Shown piece after piece: positions 1-11,231 of a stretch of DNA of 64,000 nucleotides. Numbering within the stretch: the first letter of the stretch is position 1; every line of letters starts with the position of its first letter. Position numbers and translations under genes: made by a program. The DNA is from Muscardinus avellanarius (Eukaryota > Chordata > Mammalia > Rodentia > Gliridae). Below the pieces are notes generated by a model. It was given only the letters and a program-made list of their open reading frames with translations. It had not been told where the DNA came from and did no database searches. The stretch spans positions 41,133,944 through 41,197,943 of the forward strand of contig OY726565.1 in the NCBI GenBank assembly GCA_963383645.1, written 5' to 3'.

Positions 1-149
1 TTTCAGATTACTAAGGAATCGCTTGATGATGGCTTAATATTTTGGAAATTTAACCTAGTAAATCCTCTTTCTTCTTTTTATTTTTCTTTTATTCCACCAT
101 TTTAGTGATCTCACAAAATAATAATAATGACCCCCAAACTTTCCATTTA
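1..149. other. Unassigned AT-rich sequence
   Basis: AT-rich leading edge of the window with a short aataataataa run near 117. I see no gene or repeat I can name. Confidence 0.5.
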
Positions 150-345
150 TATAGGTCAAGTATTTGTTAAGAACTGTTTGAAAATATTATCTTGCTTAAT
201 TTGTATTAATAATCCTATGAGAAAGTATTGTGTCTATTTTTAAATGAAGACCCTGGAGCTAAAGGAGATTAAACAATTTGCCCATGGTAATCTGGCTGGT
301 ACATGGCAGAGCCAGGATTTGTGCCTGCCTGACTCCTTACCTATG
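150..345 (-). repeat. MIR SINE fragment, antisense
   Basis: Read on the plus strand this has the order of an antisense MIR: an 'aataatcctatgagaaag' block, 'aaatgaagaccctggagct', 'aaacaatttgcccatggtaa', then 'ggcagagccaggatttgtgcc'. These match the MIR phrases for regional AT core, gagg-aaactgagg, aagtaacttgccca and the reversed tRNA-like B box. MIR is an ancient tRNA-derived mammalian SINE, so the level of divergence fits. An open frame at 244-588 runs through it and is a chance frame. Confidence 0.7.
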
Positions 346-1290
346 TACATCTCTCAATCTCTCACAATGGAACACCTTGAGAGAGGTTATCCATTACCAT
401 ATGTTCTAAACAAAAATTTGGAGCTTGAAGTTACCCTAGAGATGGCCCCATCTAATATTTTCATTTTAGAGGCAAGAAAATGGGAACCCAGAGAGGTGAG
501 TGGGAAACAGATGCAGCACAGCTCAGGGCTCCAAATCCTAGGTGACATCTGTTCCAAGGGACCACCTTATTATATGAGAAAAACTTAACTAAATGATATG
601 ACCCCACATAACTTTACAAGAAACTTTTAAGGCATTTTAAAATTTTTTGTGTTTTGAACATGCTGAGCCCCCAGCGTGAACAACTGAGTGTTTTTTATTT
701 AATTCAGAAGAAAAATTTTAAAATACTTGTACTAGAATTAATCACCACTTGGCACTGTTCCAAATGGATTGTTTAATACACTAAATTTAGTTCAATTTAA
801 AATTCCACTATTCAGTCCAATAAACAGGCTCCTCTCCAGACCATTCTGGCTTTTCTAATGTTGCTTGTTTCAGGGATCACCACATCTGTCTCCCTTCATA
901 TTCTCACTGTATGTACAGTCTTCAGCGGCTCTCATGAACATGCATTAGAACAAACCTCAGAAACCATGATTAATCAGTATTTTTACCATTATTCTTCAGT
1001 GCATTCCTTTTATTTTTATGACAATGCATTCAAAACATATTTAGTATGTTTCTCTTTCCCTGGACACCTATAAGTTCTGATATCAAATCAACTCTTGCCC
1101 AAAAATTCTGTTCACAGTGCCCCCTTCCTGGGGGACTCCATTGTACCACATTTTTAGGGGCCAGTGAAGAGGAGGAGTTTGCTCAGATCATGTCCCCTAG
1201 TTGGTTCATTAAAATGCTTTCATTTTTCTTTGGCAAAAAAGTGTTAGAAAAAACATACCTCTGTCCCTTACTTTTTTTCTGAAAGTAATT
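346..1290. other. Unassigned intergenic sequence
   Basis: About 0.95 kb with no repeat I can name. Short open frames (858-1073, 1046-1282) carry no recognisable domain, and no splice-site-flanked exon stands out. Confidence 0.45.
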
Positions 1291-1850
1291 TTTTATTTAA
1301 TAGATATCAATGTTTGTAGCAGTACAATTCACAACAGCCAAATTATGAAATCAACTTAGGTGCCTTCCAACAGATGAGTGGATAAAGATAGTGTGGTATA
1401 TTCACACGATGAGATTTTACTCTGCCATAAAGGAATAATTATGTCATTTGCAGGAAAATGGATGTAACTAATGAATATTATGCAAAATGAGATCAGCCAG
1501 TCTCAGAGAGTCAGGGATTATATGTTCCCCCTCAAATATGAAAGAGGGAAAATAGGAAACAAAAGGTACTTTAGATAAATGAGGAGAGAAAACACTTGAA
1601 CAGTGTAAGGGGATGTGGGGGGAGAAGGTGGGAAGAGAAAAAAAGAACTGATCAAGAAAACAATTCAAATAATGCTAAATCCACATATGGAGATATCATT
1701 TCCAATCTCACTAATAAGTATGGAAAGGGATGGGTAACAGGGTGGGATTCAGAGAAAAACACACCAAGTCCTGTGTGCACGTATATTTGTATCATTTTGA
1801 ACCTCACTATGATGGATAATTATGCTGCACCAGTAAAAGTGTAAAAATGG
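1291..1850 (+). mobile_element. 5'-truncated L1, 3' end
   Basis: Contains the conserved L1 3' sequence: 'gaaatcaacttaggtgcctt', 'ccataaaggaataattatgt', 'atttgcaggaaaatggatgt', then a purine-rich tract (about 1609-1645, including a run of G), and the terminal 'ctcactatgatggataatta' / 'tgctgcaccagtaaaagtgt'. The end matches the L1 termini elsewhere in the window. No ORF2 catalytic region is left, so this is a dead truncated insertion. Confidence 0.85.
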
Positions 1851-2535
1851 ATATATCTGTAAAATGTACTGTTATTCAAATATACCATCAATATGATGAT
1901 TTCTCTTATTTATGATTATTTAAATTTTATTTTATAGAGAATATTATTCTTTGATGTTTCTTCTCATTTACTCCCTACAAAAAGTCACTTTATATTTAGC
2001 CAAAACAATATGTGATTATAAGGCTTTTTCAAGATAATTTATCTTGGCCAACTACATTTTTTATATCTACAGGACAGATAAATGGTAACAGAAGAAACAT
2101 ATCTTTTCTAAAACAAAAACAGAAATTTCGTCCTAGATGATGGACAATTTTGTCTTTCCCATTTCAACCTAAAATAAAAGTCTGGCGACAAAATCAGGAA
2201 CCTAGGGATCATCTTTGATTCTTTTTTCTCTGCATCCATGATAGTTATGACTGACTTCTGTCAATTCCAAAATGTCAAAATAAAAAATCTACTATATGTA
2301 AGTTTTAAATACCTCTCAAACCCAGTACTTTTCTCCCCTTCTCATGATGACTGACTCCTAACCCCCTTGCCGGGGTTGCTGCATCAATTTCCCTGTGGAC
2401 CTTCTTGCCTTGAGAATTACATTCTCCATGAGCCATTCCCAAACTTAGCCAGAGAGACATCTCATTGCCATTCAGCTGATGTTACGGTCTTTTCCATCCT
2501 TTAGCATCTTAGCCTGGGGGTTAGAATGATCTCAA
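1851..2535. other. Unassigned AT-rich sequence
   Basis: About 0.7 kb, AT-rich, with no gene or repeat I can name. Confidence 0.45.
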
Positions 2536-3300
2536 ATGCCTTGCCTAGTTAGGCATAGCTTTGTGTGCTCTGTTCTCTGCAGCTTTGCCCTTTATCACCA
2601 TCTCTCATGCTCTGTATTCCAGTCACCCTACACTGCTTGGCTCCCCAGATCCTCTGCTTCCTCTACTCCTTGGGCCACTAAATGTGTTGCCACTTCTTCC
2701 GGGGCACTTCCTCTCCTCTCTTCCTCTCTCCTCTTTTGTTACTCTCATCTTCTTTTCACTGCAGACTTTCTCTTTTGCCCAGCTCCTTCTGAACTTTCCA
2801 CCCTCGGTTAGGCATCTTTTCCTCTGAGAAGCCCTACTTATCTTCCTAATACTGATATAGGTGCTTCTCTGATCTTTCTCATAGCCTTTTTGTTTGCATC
2901 AATCACAATTCATCACAGTATCTCCTACCTATTTTCCCCTCTGGACCATAAGTTCCTTGAAAGCTAGACAAGGTTTTATTCACCACCTTTTAATACTAAT
3001 CAGTGCTATTAGTATACTACATAACAGTCACATTGAAGAGCCATGATCTTGTTCCCAGTGGCAAGGCCTTTTATTAAATCTGTGCGGCATGTGCACCCAC
3101 CGATTTATTTTAATCTCTGGCTAAAAGCTATTCATATCTCTCTGTATCTTGAGATCTAGATCGAATGGCATCAAAGTCCCAAGTTTCTAGTCTGCAGAAT
3201 CTCTAGGACTTTCCCAAATGTTGGCATGTTGCTGGTAAGTTAATAGACATTAAGTTCTTAAAATAGTGCCTTTCACATAAGGTGTTCAACAAACGTTAGT
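2536..3300 (+). repeat. L2-like ancient LINE fragments
   Basis: A pyrimidine-rich stretch resembling the L2 3' region: 'ctactccttgggccact', 'gagaagccctacttatctt', a 'tctggaccataagttccttg' block (compare L2 'actagaatgtaagctccatgag'), and around 3262-3300 'aaaatagtgcctttcacata' followed by 'ggtgttcaacaaacg', which matches the L2/MIR 3' phrase gtgcctggcacatagtaggtgctcaa. Old and fragmentary. The two overlapping open frames at 2536-2827 are low-complexity shadows. Confidence 0.5.
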
Positions 3301-3989
3301 CCTTAGTGTGGCTCCACCCAAGTTTAGAAGGAGTGGTATTTTTCTATAACTTAATAGTCATTGAGTTATTACAATGCACATAAACTACAATTGTAACTTA
3401 TCAAGGCTTATTTTGTACTCAAATTTAGCAGCATTCTAGTACCAAGTTACAAGTGTCACTCAAGTGTGGCACTTCTGTTCATAGGCAGACCCAGATAGGG
3501 GAACATGATGTTCAGCGGAGCTCCCTCACTCCAAATTGATATGCCCATTCAAAGATTTTCACAGATGGCTTGCTGCCCATGAGAATGAGCCATTAAAATA
3601 ACTTGCAAAATACTATCCACATATTATAATAACATTCTTTAATTATTGTTATGCAGATAATTAACAAATTTTATAAACAAACTATATATAAAATTTTACA
3701 TTTTCTACAAAATAAATAACAAGTAACTTGTATATGTTGCAGACAAAAAGCTTACTAAATGTAGGTACTTTTTCTCTTACAAATTTTCTTTTCTACCATT
3801 CAACACACTTCTCCAGGAAAATGGTAATGAGGTGGTTAGGCTGGCATTTTTTTTTTCCAGCTGTGTATACAGTGGTCAGAAAAATATCAAGTTCCACCAC
3901 TATAGTGCATAATATTGTATTTACACTAATAGCTATTCAATAAATATATTTATTTACCTTTATCCAATGATAGGAACCAAGACACTTTA
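3301..3989. other. Unassigned AT-rich sequence
   Basis: About 0.7 kb, AT-rich. I see no gene or named repeat. The short frame 3728-3943 has no recognisable domain. Confidence 0.45.
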
Positions 3990-5005
3990 GAGAAATGACA
4001 GATTTTAGAACTGGGGAAACAAATATCTAATTTGAATCTGAAATATCTTACAGTGCCATAAAGAAAGTACAACAAACCACTAACACACCACTAACAAAAT
4101 CCCCACAATTATGGAGATATTTCAAGAAAAAAATGGGAGCCAACAGAAAGAGCTCCAAATGGCCCCAGATGGCATACTTTACCCCCAAATTAATAATATT
4201 ATATTAATTACAATATTTAGCATATTGTAACCCAAACCATGAAATAAATGTCCATGAGTCTATATTGATATAATAAGATTGATAAATAGATGGGGAGACT
4301 AGCAGTGCAGCAGAATTCCAAATAATTTATATAGATGTTTTGCCTTAAGGAGGTAGAGCATAACTGCTCACTCTTTTAAGTGTAGGCTCTGAGTGCTGAC
4401 TTTTTCCCAAAGTGTGCAGTGTGGGGGCCTGAAGAATAAATTTACAGTGGAGAATCCTGACAAACTACCCCAGACTCATGGTTGACACTAACACCAACAG
4501 CAATGAGTCATCCTAGCACTTTGTCTCCCTGAGGTGATGTGATGAGAATAGCTCTCGGGCGTCCTCTGAAACACCCCAGGAGGCTGATCACAAGAAAACA
4601 TCGAATAAATTCCTATTGAAGATATTTTGTAAAATAGAGACATTGTATAAAACTTTAGACCAGGGTTCCCCCAAATGTCAAAATCAGCAAAACCAAGGAA
4701 ACTCCATGAAACCATCAAAGCCAAACTGAGCCTAAGGGGATATAATGATGAAGTCTAGTGTAGTGTGCTGTAATAGAGAGAGGATGTTAGGCTGAAAAAT
4801 GAGGAAATCTGAATAAGGCATGAACTTCTGTTAATAGTAAAATGTTTTTGTAGGTTATTAATAATAGTTCATTAAGTTGTGAAAAACGTATCATGTTAAT
4901 ATATTAGTAACATGCAAAACTGAATGTGGGGTGTAGGGGGACTCTTTTAACTATCTAGAACCTTTTATATAAATCTAAATCCATTCCAAAATTTTAAGAG
5001 ATCAA
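3990..5005 (+). repeat. Old L1-type 3' region (L1ME/HAL1-like)
   Basis: Carries phrases of an old mammalian repeat: 'ccatgaaataaatgtccatg', 'tttacagtggagaatcctga', 'gacaaactaccccagactca', 'gaggaaatctgaataaggca', 'ttaataatagttcattaagt', and 'aaatctaaatccattccaaa' near the end. I associate these with the 3' region of old L1 families, but the exact family is uncertain. A related plus-strand fragment lies at 53090-53510. Confidence 0.45.
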
Positions 5006-5467
5006 AATTAATTTTTACTATATAAGTCAATGGATTGTGAATAGCTATAGCTCTCCCAATTCTTAACTTTAAAAACCAAAAGGTTTTACTAAAATTATTT
5101 TATACATTCCCACTGCTAAAAAACATTTTTTAGAAATGTTTAATCATAGTGTTCTCTTACATGCTTATACAGAATTCCTCTATTTAAAGTGGGTAAAGAT
5201 ATTTTAATGCCTTCAAAAGTTATCAAAAGGAAGTCAGAATAAAAAGGGGAAAATTCATCTTCAATAAAATGAAGGCAATAGTGACATTTCATGAGTGGAT
5301 CACAAGTGTTTAATCTGAAAGCAGCTCTGCTTCTGTCTTGGCTGTCAGTCCTTAGTCCAAGTTTTTTCCTATTTCTCTTGGATGAAAATAAAGACATTTC
5401 ATGGTTCTTCTGGCCATGTTCAGCTAATCAGAATTATATGATACTTTTAATAAAGATTTTAAAATAT

Positions 5468-5699
5468 TTATTTATTTATTTATTATTTATTTATTTTTGC
5501 AGTGCTGGGGATGGAACCCAGGGGCATTCTACTTCCAAGCTACACCCCCAGTCCTATTTTTTTTTTCTTTATTTTGAAACAGGGTCTTACTGAGTCGCAA
5601 AGGGCCTCACTAAGTAGCTGAGGCTGGCCGATAATCAAGATCCTCCTGTCTCAGCCTCCCAAATGCAGGGATTACAAGAGTGCACCACCATGCCCAGCT
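5468..5699 (-). mobile_element. MEN-type SINE (B1+ID), antisense
   Basis: On the plus strand: (ATTT)n tail, then the ID half reversed ('gctggggatggaacccaggg', with the reversed B-box), a T-rich linker, and the reversed B1 half ('gggtcttactgagtc', 'cctcctgtctcagcctccca', 'gattacaagagtgcaccacc', 'atgcccagct'). The two halves in this order define the squirrel MEN dimer. It matches the older 'A' type, whose ID half ends cccctgggttcaatccccagta. Confidence 0.9.
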
Positions 5700-7185
5700 A
5701 TAGAGATTTTTTTTTAAATCTCAATAACTTTCCTACTTCATTGAATTGAAAAGGCTCATCTTCATCCCCGGTTTAATTTTCTCCCCTCTGGCTAACATGA
5801 GACACCTACAATGATAGAGGATAGATATTGCTTATTCTTCCCAGTTTTCCTCTTCTCATTCTTTATGGCTTCTCCTCCTAAGGGTTAGAGCAAAGGAGAG
5901 AGGAGAATATGTGGCCAGGAAAGCATTCGCTAGGCCAATACTGTCTGGTCCAGGTGTTCATTGACTTAGTATCTAAAACCAGTTCGATCTCAGGCAGAAG
6001 GTGCAGGGATCCTTTTGAGGTCACCTGTCAACCACACCCTTGACTGAACAAATGTTTCCCTAGTCTGGTTGATAATGTCCTTCCTTGGTATTATCTGGTG
6101 CCTGTCTAGGTATTCTCACCCCCTATAGATAGCTGCCTTGAACTAGATCTAAGAAAAGTCACCCAACTACCTCTCCATTACGACCCTTCTCTGGTCCACA
6201 GAGACACTCAGTATCTCCAGCTCCGATAAGCTCAGATAGCTTCTATGATATTGATAAGCCTCTTGTTCATATGCCCTGCTCACAGAGCTGTCTGGCAGAG
6301 TCCTGCTGCCTTTGGATTTCTTAAGGTGTGAGTTAGACACCAGGCCCTGAATGGATCTGCATCGAGGGGATCTTGTGGGCCTGTTGAACCCCCTTTCCCT
6401 AGGCTTGAGGGAAAATAGGTCCTTCCTCATACATAGTAGGAAGTGTGAGAATGAAACTCAGAATCACAACACACTAATTTCTCTCCACAAATCCTCTCCT
6501 ACCCTAAAGATTTTTTTTAAAAGTTGTCCTTTCTAAGTTTTAAAAAGGCTGACAGTGGGTGGTTAGCTAAGGGCTAAAGAATACTGGGTTTTGGCAACCA
6601 CCTCCTTTGTAAGTCCTTTATGTGGCTATATACTCAGTTTAGTGGTGTGCTACCATTCACCAAGAAGCCTTGGCTAAAACTAAGACTTCTATGTACCCTT
6701 CTGTATTAGCAGAGGTGTATGGCTATAATGGAAGCTACCCGTACTTACTGTAAATGAAGCTGCCTGGATGCCTGGGTGTCTCTGTGGGCAAGAGATTGGC
6801 CATACATGACAACTGGAGTGAGTGATGCTTTTTATATTCAGTTCAAGACAGTTGTCTATTGCAGGCAAAGAGCCAATCATACCTGCCAAACACTATAAAA
6901 TCTATATTATAGGAAAGAAGAAGTTCAGAGCTAACATGTAACTGGGGGATAAAACTTGTAATCTTAAGTGGCACAATCCTTAAGAAGCTTAGACAATTGT
7001 CCTTTCATCAAGAAAGATTCTAGGGATGTGGGCTGTCAAAGGAAGAAATAGATTCATATTTATACAAAGAATAACAGAGGAGGAGAAATTGAAAGAGGAA
7101 TTATGCTCTCTAACTGTCCTAACTGTCCATTAATCCAGCCTTAATTAGAAGTGTTTTGTACCTTAACAAGCAACATAGAAGAAAC
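5700..7185. other. Unassigned, repeat-poor sequence
   Basis: About 1.5 kb with no SINE or L1 tail. The overlapping frames 6167-6430 (minus) and 6351-6536 (plus) have no recognisable domain, and neither strand shows a convincing exon. It could be ordinary unique intergenic or intronic DNA. Confidence 0.45.
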
Positions 7186-7423
7186 AACACAAATGTTAAC
7201 AATAATTAAAATAACCATTTCAAACTCTTACAGAGTTTTTGTTATGTATGTGCCAGGCATTTTTCTAAGTGAATTTATCTATACTAACTCTTCATTGTCA
7301 CTGCAACCATCTGAGGTGGGTATTGTTATTATCTGCCTCCCATTTGACAGATGAGAAAACTAAGTCACAAAGATGGTCAGTTGCACAAGGTTAAAAGGCA
7401 TATGAATATTGGAGCTAAGATTT

Positions 7424-8776
7424 CATCTTATAATGTATTTTTTGTATTAATGGAAATTGAACTCAGGAGTGTTCTAACTCTGAGCTACACCCCTAGCCCT
7501 AATACTTTATTTTTATTTTTTTTAATTTTATGCGGATCAAATTGAAAATGGCATACATTCTGACTGTGCTTGGTGCTCTCTCCCTTCCCTCATTTTCCTT
7601 CCCCCCTCCAAAAATGAGTGTCCAGGTTAACCATGCTACATTCATAATTTTACACATATTTAGATGTAGCTCCTCCATTAATCAACCTGAGCCTTCCTCC
7701 TCTCCTACCCTACCATTTCAGCTTTGCTGAGGTTTCCCCTCCAATATCTGGAGTCCCTCTGGTATTTCTAATAATCCTTAGTTTGGGCATATTAGAAAAA
7801 ACATATGTTCCTTCTCTTTCTGTGCTTGGCTGATCTCACTTAACATAATGTTCTGCAGGTCTTTCCATCTTCTTGTGAATGACATGATTTTGTTCTTCTT
7901 TATAAATAAGTAGAATTCCATTGTGTTTATTTCCCATAATTTTGCAATCCATTCATAAAACTATGAAGTTATTAGAGGAGGGTATAGGCTCAAAACTACA
8001 ACATATATGCACAGTAACTTTCTCAACAAGACATTCAAAATGCAGGAAATTAAAGCAAGAATTAACAAGTGGGATGGCATCAAACTAAAAAGTTTCTTCT
8101 CATCAAAGGAAACCAAGAACCTAAAGAGAAAGCCTATAGAATGGGAGAAGATCTTTACAGCCACCACTCTGATAGAGGGCTAATATCCAGAATATACAAA
8201 GAGTTCAAAAAACTCTACACTAGCAAAACAAATAAACTAATCAAGAAATGGGCAACTGAATTGAATAGACACTTCACAAAAGAAGAGATACAAATGACCA
8301 ATAAATACATGAAAAGTTGCTCAACATCATTAGCCATTAGGGAGATGAAATCAAAACTACACTGAAATTCCATCTAATCCCAATCAGGGTGGCATGCATA
8401 AAAAATCAAATAACAACAAATGCTGGCGAGGATGTGGGGAAATAGGAACTCTTTTACACTGCTGATGGGAGTGCAAACTAGTTCAGCCACTATGGAGATC
8501 AGTGTGGAGATTCCTTAGAAAATTGGGAATGGATCCAGTATATGATCTGGCTATCTGGGTATCAGATACCCACTCCTGGGTATCTTTTCAAAGGGGTCAA
8601 GATGAGAAAACTACAGTAACATATGCATACCCAGCTTTATTTTTTATTTTGAAATAGAGTCTCACTATGTTGCTGAGAATCTCTCTAAAAATTTTGAGTC
8701 TGGCCTTGACCTTATGAATCTCTTATCTCAGCATTCCAAGTACTGAGATTATAGGTGTGCACCACCATGCCTGGCT
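7424..8776 (-). mobile_element. MEN-type SINE, antisense, split by an L1
   Basis: The ID half is at 7432-7504 ('gaaattgaactcaggagtgt', 'gagctacacccctagcccta'). The B1 half resumes at about 8651 ('gaaatagagtctcactatgt') and ends 'ccaccatgcctggct' at 8776. It is flanked by 13-bp target-site duplications 'ggagctaagattt' (7411-7423 and 8777-8789). The interruption falls in the T-rich linker, a favourable target for the L1 endonuclease. Confidence 0.85.
7505..8650. mobile_element. Twin-primed (5'-inverted) L1 insertion
   Basis: Two L1 segments in opposite orientation. 7521-7955 is L1 3' region on the minus strand ('gcttggctgatctcacttaa', 'aattccattgtgtttatttc'). From about 7956 to 8634 is ORF2 3' coding sequence on the plus strand ('gggatggcatcaaactaaaa', 'agaatgggagaagatcttta', 'tagccactatggagatcagt'). 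The frame at 8069-8365 is a remnant of the ORF2 C-terminus. This head-inverted layout is the classic twin-priming product. An approximate target-site duplication (7505-7520 and 8635-8650, differing by one T) brackets it inside the MEN linker. Confidence 0.85.
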
Positions 8777-8830
8777 GGAGCTAAGATTTTAAGTGAGATA
8801 GTCCCCAAAGATTACTCTTAGTCAAGATTT

Positions 8831-9061
8831 TATAATGGTATGGCCCTTTGAAATTAGATTATATGAATTTGTTTCCTTTGTCTTTTAATTTTGTTGATAA
8901 TAGTCTGCTTCCATGAAAATTAAGTAAAATCTATAAATGTCAGCCAGTAGTTAGAGTTTATGATACTATCATAAATATTCTGAGGAATACAAAGACAGGT
9001 AAGATATAGCTTCTGCCTTCAAAGAAATCAGACCTGAATGGAGGTCAGAAATGGAGAGATA
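8831..9061. other. Unassigned sequence
   Basis: Short stretch between the nested block and the next SINE. Nothing recognised. Confidence 0.4.
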
Positions 9062-9302
9062 TGCCAGGCATGGTGGCGCACACTTGTAATCCCTGCGCTT
9101 GGGAGGCGGACACAGGAGGATTGAGCAGGTTCAAAGCCAGCCACGCTGGTTTAAGAGACCCTGTTTCCAAAAATTTTTTAAAAAGTATAAAATAGGTCTG
9201 GGAGTGTAGCCCAGAGGTAGAAGGGCTTTCAGGAACCCCAGTACCACCAAAAAAAAAAAAAAGAAAGAAGTAAAGAAAGAAAGGAAGAAAGAAAGAAAGG
9301 GA
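9062..9302 (+). mobile_element. MEN-type SINE, subfamily 'B'
   Basis: B1 half from 'gccaggcatggtggcgcaca' with 'ccctgcgcttgggaggcgga', then 'gctggtttaagagaccctgt'. The ID half reads 'ggtctgggagtgtagcccag', 'aggtagaagggctttcagga', 'accccagtaccacc'. The A-rich tail has grown into (GAAA)n. The 'gaagggctt-ccaggaacccc' ID half and 'taagagaccctgtttcc' B1 half set it apart from type A. Confidence 0.9.
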
Positions 9303-10555
9303 GAGATATACCCGATCCCTAATATAGCAAGAGATGTTATAAGTACTATGAGAAGAATCAATGGAGTGCTATAACAGAGTGAGATGAAACCCTATAAATA
9401 GTTCACACAAAGTTGGTGCTCAGCTAATACCCATTGATTAAATGATTAAATAAACAAGTGAATGAAAGTTCAGGGAAGAAACGCTTAATTGGGGATTTTT
9501 AAGAAAGGTTTCATGGGTCCAGATAAAAAGGACTATTGACTAATAAACACCTTTCTACATGGTGCTTGCCTTTGCTATGTATATATGATGAAGCTAAAAT
9601 GAACATACATGGAGATAAGAGAAAGAAGATTAAAGGAATATATGTAAAATATAACATTTATAAAGATTAAAGAAACATATAGTCGCAACAAGGAAGCTAT
9701 TATGATCTTCATTTCTTTTGAAGATATTGAAAGATAAATTGCTTAGTAACTTATCCAAATATACATATGTTTTGAGGAATCAGAACCAAGATTAAAATAC
9801 TCACTCTGTATCTCTGATGCCAAATCTCTTGCTGCTGTAGTTCACTTTGGGTAGTAGGGAGGCCTCCCAGGGAAAGAAGGCAGCAAGAGAAAAGTAAGGG
9901 AGGCAGGGATGAGATGTGGAGGATGAGTGGAAGTGAGAACATAAGACATGTAAGAACAGGGAAGGCAGGCAAGGCCTGGCTGAAGCTGGCTGTGGCAGCC
10001 AGGCTGAGGACTCCACACAGTGGGCTGTGAAAAGACACTAAGGGTGTATGGGTGTCAGTTATGCCCACAGAATAAAGTGGAGAACAGACTGGAGAGAGCA
10101 GAAATACGAACCAGAGAGGAAGTTATTCCAGTGGTCTAGTTCTCACAATGAACACTGGTAATAACAATTTTAGAAGCATCAACTCAGTAGTAGTTAAGAT
10201 GTGCATATATTAAAAGGCAAAAGATAAACTATTATAAATATGCAGCATTTGACAACACATACAGTGCTACATCAGAAGATGCAGAAGACCAATGAGTTGC
10301 TTCGTTTCTCAGGTAGGACTATGCCTTATACTTACATATCTTTGAGAATAATATCACTACTTTGGTACAGACAAATAGGATGGGGAAAACAACTATTATA
10401 ACTTTTTATAAAAATTATTTAGGAATGGTCAACAATTTAGATTCAGCAGTTTGAGGACAGAGCTTGAACCCTGCATTTATTTCCTTATTATCCTCCACAG
10501 AGCTGGAAGCATGGCAAGGCTCAACAAATTCTTCTTTAAAGGAGAAAATGACTGT
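9303..10555. other. Unassigned sequence
   Basis: About 1.25 kb. A weak MIR-like stretch may lie near 9690-9830 ('attgcttagtaacttatcca'). The minus-strand frames 9751-10068 and 9801-10016 overlap each other and have no recognisable domain. No gene supported. Confidence 0.4.
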
Positions 10556-10828
10556 TAAAATAATGAGTAAGAGCCGGGTGTGGTGGTGCACGCTTGTAAT
10601 CCCCGCGCTTGGGAGGCTGAGATAGGAGGATCACACAGGTTCGAAGGCAGCCTCAGCTACTTAGTGAGGCTTTCAGCAACTTAGTAAGACCCTGTTTCCA
10701 AATAAAACAGAAAATAGTTCTGGGCATATAGCCCGGAGGTAGAAAGCCTCTGGGTACCACCCCCAGTACCATCAATCAATCAATCAATCAATAAATAAAT
10801 AAATAAATAAATAAAATAATGAGTAAGA
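10556..10828 (+). mobile_element. MEN-type SINE, subfamily 'C', with 17-bp TSD
   Basis: Element 10573-10811, flanked by perfect 17-bp duplications 'taaaataatgagtaaga' (10556-10572 and 10812-10828). B1 half 'gccgggtgtggtggtgcacg', 'ccccgcgcttgggaggctga'. ID half 'ttctgggcatatagcccgga', 'gtagaaagcctctgggtacc', 'acccccagtacc'. The tail has become (ATCA)n(AATA)n. The perfect duplication points to a relatively young copy. Confidence 0.93.
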
Positions 10829-10894
10829 CTGATAAATTATAGAAATGGATTGAGAGGAAAGGAGCCTTGAAGAAGGAAACAGACAAAACAATAT

Positions 10895-11045
10895 TATGTA
10901 CATATACAAAGGTATCACTAAAAAACTTAGCATGCGCAGGTAAAGGAGAGGAGGTTAAGAGGAAAATACACCAAGAGATGTGTGCATATATAGCTGTATC
11001 ACTGAATCTCACTATGATGTATAATTATGTTGTGTCAATAAATTT
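10895..11045 (+). mobile_element. L1 3' end fragment
   Basis: Ends with 'ctcactatgatgtataatta' and 'tgttgtgtcaataaatt', a variant of the L1 terminus in this genome. The preceding purine-rich stretch (10935-10975) fits the L1 3'UTR. It lies tail to tail with the antisense composite element that begins at 11041. Confidence 0.7.
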
Positions 11046-11060
11046 CTTTTTATTTTTTAT

Positions 11061-11091
<31 letters not shown>

Positions 11092-11231
11092 TTGGTGCAC
11101 TGTATTCATACATCATAGTGGGATACAAACTTTTGTAGACATACATGCACACATCGCCCAGTCAGCACCCACCCGATCCCCACCCCATTCTCTCCCCATC
11201 CCTCCTTCCCATGCTTGGCTTAGTGGTTGAC

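Larger units (their letters stand above)
7186..8830 (-). repeat. MIR SINE, antisense, split by later insertions
   Basis: 7186-7423 reads as antisense MIR: 'tatgtgccaggcatttttct', 'gaggtgggtattgttattat', 'tttgacagatgagaaaacta', 'gtcagttgcacaaggttaaa'. It stops at 'ggagctaagattt' (7411-7423). The same 13 bases recur at 8777-8789, after which MIR-like sequence resumes. The 1.35 kb between the duplicates is a MEN SINE carrying an L1, so this MIR is the oldest layer. The end near 8830 is approximate. Confidence 0.7.
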
